Origin: Ceratotherium simum simum
Lineage: Eukaryota; Chordata; Mammalia; Perissodactyla; Rhinocerotidae
Length of the DNA stretch: 64,000 nucleotides
Direction of reading: 5' to 3'
NCBI RefSeq assembly: GCF_000283155.1
Contig: NW_004454170.1
Span: 10,869,594-10,933,593, forward strand
Shown here: positions 56,130 through 64,000 of the stretch, one piece after another
Layout: each line of letters begins with the position of its first letter
Position numbering within the stretch: the first letter of the stretch is position 1
The notes under the pieces: model-generated
What the model was told of the DNA's origin: nothing
What the model saw: only the letters and a program-made list of their open reading frames with translations
Database searches by the model: none
Position numbers and translations under genes: made by a program

Positions 56130-56744
56130 AGCTTCGTTCTCTTCTGTTTCTCTCTTTACACTTGGGAGTCTCCATGGCGGCTTTTCTTCCACCTGTTTGC
56201 ATCAGCTGCAAAAGGGACTTGCAAAGAGAGTTGCTATGGCACATCTTCGCAGATAACAGGAGTTGGCAGATGTTTTTTAATTAAAGAAATTCAGGTTATG
56301 AAAAAGATGTCATGGGTAGAGAGAGTGGGAACTTGCCAGCCACAAAGCCCTGCTCACATCCACTGCGCTCCAACTCGCAGCATCTGCTTCTGGTTCCACG
56401 AAATGCCATTGTCAGGAGTGGAAGGGAGGCGGGAGCACACGTAGGTATCAGGATGCTGCCAGCTCTTCATTATCTACCATTTGGGGTACAGAGCCAAAAC
56501 TCAAATGATCTACATCTGTAGAGAATACAAAGCAACACTGTAGCTGAATATTTTGACTTCCTTCTTTGACAAACTATCCATTGGAGCTCTTTAGAACTTT
56601 GAGTCTTCTCCTGACTCTCTCTCCCTTCCTCTGGGGCCAACTACAGTGAGGAGACAATGTACCAAGGATGGAGAAGCAAGTGTCTTCAAGTCCTACTCTT
56701 CTGTGTAGCTCTCTCCGATTACTTTTGCCAACAAGACCATCACA
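56122..56744. other. No recognisable feature
   Basis: Ordinary DNA. The 127-aa frame at 56061-56444 starts in the AC run. Confidence 0.4.
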
Positions 56745-56900
56745 TTTCCGAAGGAACTTTGAGGCCTTCTAGTTCCATCCTTGACTTTACCACTCAGGGA
56801 ACAGAAGCCCACAAAGGGGAATTGACTTGCTCAAGGTCTCCCAGTGAAATCAGTGACAGGTCTCTTGGAGTAGAACCAGTTCTTCTGACTCATGGCCACT
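56745..56900 (+). mobile_element. MIR-like fragment
   Basis: GGCCTTCTAGTTCCATCCTT, ACTCAGGGAACAGAAGCCCA, TTGACTTGCTCAAGGTCTCC and AACCAGTTCTTCTGACTC follow an MIR-like order. Confidence 0.55.
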
Positions 56901-56934
56901 ATGATGGCCACAGGGACCCCTTCCTCCCTGAGTG

Positions 56935-57189
56935 TTTTTTTTCCTGGGAAAGATTTGCTCTGAGCTAACATCTGTTGCCAATCTTCCTCTCTCTTTTTTT
57001 TCCCTTCTCCCCAAAGCCCCAGCACATAGTTGTATATTTTAGTTGTGAGTCCTCCTAGTTCTTCTATGTGAGCTGCTGCCACAGCATGGCTACTGACAGA
57101 CGAGTGGTGTGGTTCTGCACCCGGGAACTGAACCCGGGCCGCCAAAGCAGAGTGTGCCGAACTATAACCACTAGACCATCAGGGCTGGC
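56935..57189 (-). mobile_element. ERE SINE, minus strand, diverged
   Basis: Has the tail module (GCTCTGAGCTAACATCTGTT), the CCCCAAAGCCCCAGCACATA middle module, a tRNA-like head (GGGAACTGAACCCGGGCC) and the end CATCAGGGCTGGCTC. It is more diverged than the other copies, and no convincing target-site duplication is seen. Confidence 0.85.
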
Positions 57190-57425
57190 TCTCCTCAGGC
57201 TCTTATACTCCTTTTGGGCCATACTGGTTAACATTTGGTTGAATGCTATTCTTTGGTAGCCCTCCTGTGTTAGTATCTTCTAACATGTCCAACAAAACTA
57301 CAAGTGTGACTACAAGGGTCACAAAATTTAAATGCTTACAGAAACCAGTTGGGTAAAATAAAATGTGTAAATGCGCCAGGTGAAAAGCAATGGGGGAGAG
57401 GTGGGGCCTGTGGCATCCTAGAAGT

Positions 57426-57683
57426 TACATGCTCTTCTTTTTTTTTTGGAAGGAAGATTAACCCTGAGCTAATGTCTGTTGCCAATCCTCTTCCTCTTTT
57501 TGCTGAGGAAGACTGGCGCTGGGCTAACATCCATGCCCATCTTCCTCCACTTTATATGGGACACCGCCACAGCATGGCCTGACAAGCGGTGCGTCGGTGC
57601 GTGCCCAGGATCCGAACCCCTGGCCGCAGCAGAGTGTGCGCACTTAACCATTACGCCACCGGGCCAGCCCCTACATGCTCCTC
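57426..57683 (-). mobile_element. ERE SINE, minus strand, with target-site duplication
   Basis: Body 57435-57671, with two tail modules, GGATCCGAACCCCTGGCC and the terminal CCACCGGGCCAGCCCC. TACATGCTC at 57426-57434 and 57672-57680 is duplicated, and the match extends to 12 bp with one mismatch. Confidence 0.93.
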
Positions 57684-58225
57684 TTAAAGGCATCTGAATA
57701 ATAAAAAAATTTGAACACTGTGCTGGCGAAAAAACAACATTTGTAGGACACAGTTGGCTCTTGTGCTGCCAGACTGTAACCCCTACCGAAGGGCCTAGGA
57801 CTTCAATATGGGCATATGGACCAGCACTGCCTGATAGAAATATAATGCAAGCTTCCTCCCCATGTAATTTAAATTTTTTAGTAACCACATTAAAAAGTAA
57901 AAATAAACAAGTAAAATTAATTTTAATGATATAACTTAATCAAATCTATCCAAAATATTATTATTTCAACAAATAGCCAATTTAAAAGTTATTAGGGAGA
58001 TGTTTTACACAGTAAAGCTTTTTTCATGCTAAGTCTTTGAAATCCGGAGTGTATTTCATGGCAAGTCTGAGATTTGACTTTACCCTTGTTACGAGCTACT
58101 AACACTATTTCATGGATGCTGGCAGAAGAGGTGAGATCCTTGGGTCGGAGATAAAGGACTTTATTACTCACGGCACAGCAAGCAGTGTGAGCATCAGCCT
58201 GTTTGCCTCAGTTCTCCTGGTCCCC

Positions 58226-58835
58226 TGTAATAGGCAGAATTCTAAGATGGCCCCAGAGATTCCCAGCCCCTGACGTACACATACCTTCACCCAGTTATTC
58301 AACCAAACACTGCTAGGAAGAGATTTTGCACATATAATTAAGATCTCAAATCAGTTGACCTTAAAATAGAGAGGTTAAGCAGGTGAGCCTGGCCTAACCA
58401 TGTGACCTCTCTAAATCTGGGTCTAGAGGTCAGAGACAGAGAAATCAGAGAGATTAAAAATGTGGGATTTGACAGTAAGAAATTCTTCATTGTTGGCTTT
58501 GACAGGGAGGGGGCCATGTGGGAAGGAATGCAGGTGGCCTCCATGAGCTGAGAGTGGCCCCTGCTGACAGCCAGCGGGGCAAATGGGGACCTCAGTTGTA
58601 CAATAACAAGGAATTAAACTCTGCCAACAACCTGAATGAGCTTGGAAGTGGATTTTTCCCCAGAGTCTCCAGATGAGAATTCAGCCTGGTAATATTTTAA
58701 TTTCAACCTTTGAGACCCTGAGCAGAGAACTCTGAGTGGCCTCATGACCTACAGAACTATGAGCTAACAAATGGGTATTATTTTAAGCTGCCAAGTTTGT
58801 GATAATCTGTTACTCTGCAACAGAAAACTAATACA
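58226..58835 (+). mobile_element. MaLR/MLT1-type solo LTR
   Basis: It begins TGTAATAGGCAGAATTCTAA, contains GATGGCCCCAGAGATTCCCA, CTGACAGCCAGCGGGGCAAA, CCAACAACCTGAATGAGCTT, CCAGAGTCTCCAGATGAGAA and TTATTTTAAGCTGCCAAGTT, and ends AGAAAACTAATACA. TG...CA ends are intact, with C-runs on both flanks that may be the target duplication. Confidence 0.9.
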
Positions 58836-59078
58836 CCCCCAAAGTCCATGAAGGTGACATGGGGGGCCCAGATGGATGCTGCACATGCAGTGGGTTTATG
58901 TCACAGCTGAGGAACCCTGAGCTTGGAGAACTTACTGCTTTATAGAAAGCAGCAGGCAAGCCTGCCCTGTCCTAGAGGGAGATATTACATCATCCCTCAA
59001 GGTTGCTCACTGCGAACACAACTCTGATAAGTGCCCCAGGTAGAGAGAGATCAGAGCCTTAAACTCTTGGAGTACTGC

Positions 59079-59442
59079 TGTAGACCCAAGGTTTGTGTAC
59101 CCCCCCAAATTCATATGTTGAAACGGAATCCCCAGTGTGATGGTATTTGGAGGTGGGGCCTTTGGGAGGTGATTAGGTCATGAGAGTGGAGCCCCCATGA
59201 ATGAGATTAGTGCCCTTAATAAAAGAGACCCAGAGAGATCCCTCACCCCTTCCACCATGTGAGGACGCAGTGAGAAGACAGCCATCTATGAACCAGGATG
59301 CCGACACTCACCAGACACAGAATCTGCCAGCGCCCTGATGTTGGACTTCTAGCCTCCAGAACCACGAAAAATGAATTTCTGTTGTTTAAGCCACACGGTC
59401 TACAGTATTTTTGTGATAGCAGCCAGAATGGACTAAGACTCA
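59079..59442 (+). mobile_element. MaLR-type solo LTR
   Basis: Contains CCCAGTGTGATGGTATTTGG, GTGGGGCCTTTGGGAGGTGA, CACCATGTGAGGACGCAGTG and TTTCTGTTGTTTAAGCCACA, and ends GAATGGACTAAGACTCA. This is the layout of an MST/MLT-like LTR. The subfamily is not assigned. Confidence 0.8.
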
Positions 59443-59821
59443 TACCAAACAAATGATGTGGAGGCGAGAGAAATCCCTGAAGGAATGCCTCTCAACATTT
59501 TACTTTCACAGCACATCTCAGTTTGGACTGGCCACATTTCAAGTGCTCAGCAGCCACAGGTAGTTAGTGACGACCTTATAGTACAGCAAAGATATGGAAA
59601 GTACCAAATAAATATTTGTTGAGAGATTGATTGGAAAATTGAAAGTCGGGCTCTGCGGCCCTTTGTCAATGTGATTGAGGCCTTTTCCTGAAGTTTAAAA
59701 GCTATTAAGGCCAGGGAGGTTAGTTAATTATTCTGGCAAGTGTGTAGGTGTAGGATTGCCTTAGGGCAGGATCTGGTTGCCAGACTCACATGTATCTGGC
59801 TATTCAGAGGCATCATCTTCT

Positions 59822-60117
59822 ACAGCAGTATTTCTTTTTTTCTTTCTTTCTTTTTTTTTTTTTGTGAGGAGATCAGCCCTGTGCTAACATCTGCCAATCT
59901 TCCTCTTTTTTTTTTTTTTGCTGAGGAAGACTGGCCCTGGGCTAACATCCATGCCCATCTTCCTCCACTCTACTTGGGACGCCGACACAGCATGGCCTGA
60001 CAAGTGGTGCGTCGGTGCACGCCCGGGATCCGAACCGGCGAACCCCGGGCCGCCACAGCGGAGCGCACGCACTTAACTGCTTGTGCCACCAGGCCGGCCC
60101 CCACAGCAGTATTTCTT
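59822..60117 (-). mobile_element. ERE SINE, minus strand, perfect 15-bp target-site duplication
   Basis: Body 59837-60102. It has two tail modules separated by long T-runs and a well-kept GC-rich head (GGGATCCGAACCGGCGAACC ... CACCAGGCCGGCCCC). ACAGCAGTATTTCTT is identical at 59822-59836 and 60103-60117. The preserved CpGs and perfect duplication suggest a recent insertion. Confidence 0.96.
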
Positions 60118-60335
60118 AACTTTTTTTTTTTTTGCCCCCTTATGGAGCCTCTTTAGACCTTTTTCCCCCTAATTGTCCTCCCTGCCAGATGAAATTTTAT
60201 ACCACAGATATAGTGTATATCTACTTATGTGCTGTGGCCCTTTTGAAGAACCATTGTAATAAGTTTTTTTGCCTCCCTTACCCCCAGGGATCAAATTTTT
60301 CCCCCTTGGGGTGATAATGTCCCTGCTGAGACTGT
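60103..60335. mobile_element. Probable old hAT-type relic next to the ERE
   Basis: CAGCAGTATTTCTTAAC at the left and CTTGGGGTGATAATGTCCCT then GCTGAGA at the right look like diverged inverted ends. The interior (GAGCCTCTTTAGACC, TACCACAGATATAGTGTATA) is unfamiliar. Confidence 0.4.
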
Positions 60336-61090
60336 ACACTCTAAAGGACTAGAGCTATATTTACCAAACTCGCCAGAGGCAGAGTGATAAAATAGGTTGC
60401 CAGTGTATTCCATTTGAGGTGGAATAACGTACTCCGCCATTGGTACCGGGATGCCCTCATGGTATGTCAGGTGCTCAGAGCAAGAGGATGCTGGGGGTGT
60501 GCAGATTAGGATCCAGAGAGCTGGGTTCCCTCACTGTCATTGCCCTGGTCCATGTTGCTACGTGAAGTGTCCCACTTCACTCTTTTCTAGGACCAGTGCC
60601 CTCTTCTTGGGGACAGCTCTGGATAAACACTGAAGCATTTTTGTTCCTAGGGTTTCCCTCACCCCTCAGTTCACACACTCCAATGCCAGTGAGCATCTTC
60701 TTTTTTCTCAAGCATTTGAGCCCAATTCAGCTTTGAGACAGTTATTTCATCCTTTGGAAGAGTAGGAGGGAAACTTGCTACCTGGATATATCTGCCCCAG
60801 GAAGAATATGATAAGCTGCACTTTTCAGGTGAAAGAACTTGTAAATTCTTGGAAATTGATTGTTGGGGGTACAAGCCTAGTGGAGTCAAGACTGCACGTT
60901 CAATATGCTTAGAGGCTAGGTTCTTTCTCTCTGATCTTGGGCCACTGATTTCACTTCTAATCTTGAGAAGCCATCTACAAAATGCCAGCCATTAGTGATA
61001 TGAGGAACTGGGATTGGTGGTGTCAAGAGACTGATGAAAACCACCCTTGTTACAGCACCTATGCTCTGTGAGGGGATGTGTCACCCACTT
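60336..61090. other. No recognisable gene
   Basis: Ordinary DNA. Frames at 60451-60633 (+) and 60671-60889 (-) lack motifs. Confidence 0.35.
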
Positions 61091-61427
61091 TACGTAGAAG
61101 TATGCTGTTAAAATCTTCAGAGTTTTTTGTAATTAGCTTCTAACTTACTTGTATAATGGTGGGGGCATTTGGTCTATATGATACCAATTCTTCGGTATTA
61201 GTTGAAATTTGCTTTGCAGCCTAGCATATGACCAAATTTGTTAGAGCTTCATGTGCACTTGAAAAGAATACATTCTATAAAATTGCCTGAAAATTTCTTT
61301 GTGTCTTTAGATAAAGTTTGTTAATGGTGTTGTTGAATCTTCTGTCTTTACTGATTTTTCTATCTGCTTCATTTACTAATTTGAAAGAAGTATATTATCA
61401 TCTCTCACCATGAGAATGGATCTGTCA
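61091..61427 (-). mobile_element. Antisense L1M, upstream piece
   Basis: GCTTTGCAGCCTAGCATATG, CTTCATGTGCACTTGAAAAG and GAATCTTCTGTCTTTACTGA are the reverse complement of L1 ORF2 and continue after the ERE at 61428-61749. Confidence 0.85.
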
Positions 61428-61749
61428 ATTTCTTCTTGAGGGCCAGCCCCGTGGCTTAGCAGTTACGTGTGCACACTCTGCTGCTGGTGGCCCGGGTTCG
61501 GATCCCGGGTGTGCACCCACTCACCGCTTCTCCGGCCGTGCTGAGGCTGCGTCCCACATACAGCAACTAGAAGGATGTGCAACTATGACATACAACTATC
61601 TACAGGGGCTTTGGGGAAAAAAAAGGAGGAGGATTGGCAATAGATGTTAGCTCAGAGCCGGTCTTCCTCAGCAAAAAGAGGAGGATTAGCATGGATGTTA
61701 GCTCAGGGCTGATCTTCCTCACAGAGGAAAAAAAAACATTTCTTCTTGA
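61428..61749 (+). mobile_element. ERE SINE, plus strand, long form, with target-site duplication
   Basis: Body 61440-61737. It has head GGGTTCGGATCCCGGG, the GATGTGCAACTATGACATAC middle module, a GGGGCTTTGGGG-A-run, then two tail modules. ATTTCTTCTTGA at 61428-61439 and 61738-61749 is a perfect 12-bp duplication. It is inserted in antisense L1. Confidence 0.96.
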
Positions 61750-62928
61750 CAGTCTATCAATTTTTGTTTTGTATATTTCGAATCTTATTTATGTCAACAG
61801 ATGTTTGTAATTATCATATTTACCCGTTGAATTGTTCTTTTTATTATTATAAAGTGCATCTCCTTATCTCTAATAATTCTTGAAATCTATTTCTTCTGTT
61901 ATTAATATGGTGACACTAGCTTTCTATTAGATAGTATTTATCTAGTATATCTTTTTTCTGTCCATTTACTTATAATATTTCTATGCTCTTATATTTTAGC
62001 TATGTCTTTTGCATAGTATAGATGACTAATTTTTAAAAAGACAATAAGAAAATCTCTGTCTTCTACTTGGGAAGTTTATTTCATTCATATTTATTGGAAT
62101 TATTGATAAATTTAGATTTATTTCTCCCAAAGATTTTGTGTTTCCCATTTGTTGTGATTTAAAATTTTTTTCTTTTTCCTTTTTTTAAACAAAAAAATTT
62201 TATTTTGAGTTGGTCATGTTTTTGTTGTTCTCTTCTCTATTTTACTGATTGTTCATTGAGATTGTTCATTTTATTTTTGTTCTTCAGAGGTAACCTTAAC
62301 ATTATAGCACATACACTTGACTTAGAAAGTATCATCCAGTATTGTGTTGTACACTTTCAAGGAGCACATTGTTTCTTGGATTGTTGAGTGGTAAGATTTT
62401 GATCTCTACCCTCCTTCCAAAAATACAAGGAACTTAAAATATTTTAACTCCAATCATTTCTTCCCATCTCCCGTATTGTTATCCAATATTTTAAACACCC
62501 TTTGCTTTTATACTATGAATTAGTCATTATTTTTATCATTCTTGATTTATACTGTCCTTTCTTATTTACATGTACCCATAAGTTTATAAATTTCTTTGCT
62601 TACCATTTTTTTTCTTACATTTTACTTTTTCCTTCTGGATTCAATTTTCTCCTTCTTTAGGGGAAGCACTTTAGTAGTTCTTTCCTTGAGGATCTGTTAG
62701 CAATTCATTCTCAGTTTCTGATTGCCTGAAAAATTCTTAATTTACCTATATGTTACATATTTTCTCTGGTATATATTGCATAAAGTATAACAAAGGAAAA
62801 CCATTTTTAGTTATTGTTGTGCCCTTACTCTTGAATGATAGGTTAACTGGGTATAGAATTCTAGGTTCGCAGGTATTTCTTTTTTCTCAGCACTTTGAAG
62901 ATATTTGTGCCTTTTATTAATTTTTGCC
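61750..62928 (-). mobile_element. Antisense L1M, downstream piece
   Basis: CAGTCTATCAATTTTTGTTT, TATTAATATGGTGACACTAG, CTAGTATATCTTTTTTCTGT and AACTGGGTATAGAATTCTAG are antisense L1 landmarks in order toward the ORF1 side. No frame survives. Confidence 0.78.
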
Positions 62929-63585
62929 TCTCAGCCACAAATCCACCCTTCTTTGCTATACTTTGTGATATCAGACCCGAACTCTGCTGTTTACATTTCT
63001 CACTTGCCAGAAGGCTTCGTTTTAGGCTCTGCCAAGAGAGGGCACCAGAGAGACACTACAAGGCTAGAAGAGGAAGAAGAAAAAAGTAAACTTTTCCTTT
63101 TGATGTTCTGTTTTTTGGCTCAGCAGTGAGTAGACCAGGGTGTAGAGGTCCTGGTTCATTTGTGGCACCCTCCAGCCAGTTTCTCTGTTACCACATTGGG
63201 GTGTGGCTCTTAGCTCTCATGGCTCATCAGTGGCCAATTTCTTTGCCACCACATCAGTGGGCATCATGTTCCTACGGCAATCATGCCCTCTTCTCAGAGG
63301 CTTGAATTTCAGCTTTGCAGGGTCCCCTCCTCTGAGATTTTAAATTCCTTTCTTGTTCACTTTCCTCTCATCCCCAAGGGTAGTAGTTTCTTTCTGTAGT
63401 TTCTCTCTCTCTACATCTTAGAGTTTGTTTTGCCCATTTTAGTTATTAATCACCTTTTACTAATTTATAATTCATTATGTTAAATTTTCTCTGTTTAAAT
63501 TGCTGGTTTGGTTTCAGTCTTCTGACTGGACCCTAACTGATGAAATGTTATTTTCTTGTTTTCTATTTTATTTTCTTGCTGTGCA
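62929..63585. repeat. Possible old LTR-like element, unassigned
   Basis: GCCAGAAGGCTTCGTTTTAG, GCTCTGCCAAGAGAGGGCAC, TTTGCCACCACATCAGTGGG and a terminal TCTGACTGGACCCTAACTGA resemble an LTR with its 3' end near 63540, but I cannot name it. Confidence 0.35.
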
Positions 63586-64000
63586 AAAGACTATTGTCAG
63601 CAAAAGATTTGAATAGACATTTCATAAAAGAAGATATGCAATTGGCCAATAAGCCCATGAAAAAGTGTTCAACATTATTAATCATCAGAGAAACGCAAAA
63701 TAAAACCACAGTGAGATACCACTACACACCCACCAGAATAACTGAAATTAAAAAGACTGACAATAGTAAATTTTGGCAAAGATGTATAACAACTGGAACT
63801 CTCATACATTGTTGGGAATGTAAAATTGTACAACCAATTTGGAGAAAAGTCTGGAAGTTTCTTATAAATATACACCTACCCTATGACCCCAGCAATTCCA
63901 CTCTTAGGTATTTACCCAAGAGAAACAAAAACATACATTCACAAAAAGACTTGTTCAAGAACGTTCACAGCGGCTTTATTCATAATCTCTAAAATGGAAA
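63586..64000 (+). mobile_element. L1M ORF2 C-terminal relic, cut by the window end
   Basis: A sense-strand frame reads KDLNRHFIKEDMQLANKPM, CSTLLIIRETQNKTTVRYH, GTLIHCWECKIVQPIWRKV and LPYDPSNSTLRYLPKRNKN. These are the standard C-terminal blocks of L1 ORF2. It stays open for about 130 codons but carries diverged residues, and the rest of ORF2 is absent upstream. It is a fragment, not a working element. Confidence 0.95.

Larger units (their letters stand above)
57822..59590 (+). mobile_element. Old DNA transposon (probably hAT) split by two MaLR LTRs
   Basis: The 5' part 57822-58090 has CAGCACTGCCTGATAGAAAT, AGTAACCACATTAAAAAGTA and AATTAATTTTAATGATATAA. The 3' part from about 59500 has ACAGCACATCTCAGTTTGGA, CTGGCCACATTTCAAGTGCT and CGACCTTATAGTACAGC. 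The right end is the imperfect inverse of the left. I recognise these as the two ends of one mammalian element whose name I do not recall with certainty. Confidence 0.7.

Noticed and set aside
56061..56444. 127-aa frame with Thr-His repeat
   Set aside because: The repeat is the (AC)n microsatellite.
57469..57888. 139-aa minus-strand frame
   Set aside because: Runs through an ERE SINE in the sense direction. Similar ERE-derived frames occur at 15471-15749 and 30738-30947.
1..64000. CRISPR array, operon, phage or plasmid features
   Set aside because: The sequence is mammalian; tandem repeats found here are minisatellites and microsatellites without spacers.

Overview
This window reads as non-coding nuclear DNA from a mammal, most likely a horse or another odd-toed ungulate (Perissodactyla). 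The main evidence is eleven copies of a tRNA-derived SINE whose 5' end reads GGGGCTGGCC(C/T)GGTGGC, followed by a B-box-like GGTTCGGATCC and a tail module containing GATGTTAGCTCAG. I recognise this as the equine repetitive element (ERE) family. The rest of the repeat content is that of any placental mammal: L1M/HAL1 and L2 LINEs, MIR SINEs, MaLR/MLT1 LTRs, and MER5/MER2-type DNA transposons. No bacterial, viral-genome or plasmid organisation is present.

I found no protein-coding gene, exon or structural RNA gene I could defend. The open reading frames are all short, lack family motifs, and mostly lie in repeats or low-complexity DNA. The only recognisable protein remnants belong to retrotransposons: L1 ORF2 C-terminal pieces near 51.7-52.3 kb and 63.6-64 kb, an L1/HAL1 ORF1 piece near 12.8 kb, and an L2 reverse-transcriptase piece at 38.0-38.9 kb. 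The window is best described as intergenic or deep intronic.

Layout. 0-3.4 kb: antisense L1 pieces with one ERE. 4-9 kb: an antisense MLT1-type LTR, L2 and MIR pieces, and one ERE. 11.8-18.8 kb: an ancient sense-strand L1/HAL1 from an ORF1-like region to the 3' UTR, cut up by a MIR, a hAT element and EREs. 19.5-21.5 kb: more L1 and an ERE. 21.5-22.7 kb: a CpG-richer block with a 23-bp minisatellite interrupted by a 120-N assembly gap. 24.4-30.4 kb: repeat-poor DNA with several stretches that look like conserved non-coding elements. 30.5-32.7 kb: two MLT1 LTRs, one split by an ERE. 33.8-45.5 kb: a dense mixture of old L2, MIR and L1 with nested insertions. 46.4-47.3 kb: a probable ERV LTR. 49.8-50.2 kb: another CNE-like stretch. 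50.9-52.3 kb: antisense L1. 56.7-64 kb: a second ERE cluster, a DNA transposon split by two MaLR LTRs, and L1.

No genes work together here. What the window does offer is a clear insertion chronology (L2 and MIR first, then L1M, MLT1 and DNA transposons, then ERE), several local tandem duplications, and candidate regulatory islands that need cross-species alignment. I did not find an undescribed biological system. Repeat family names come from memory of consensus sequences and were not confirmed by a database search.
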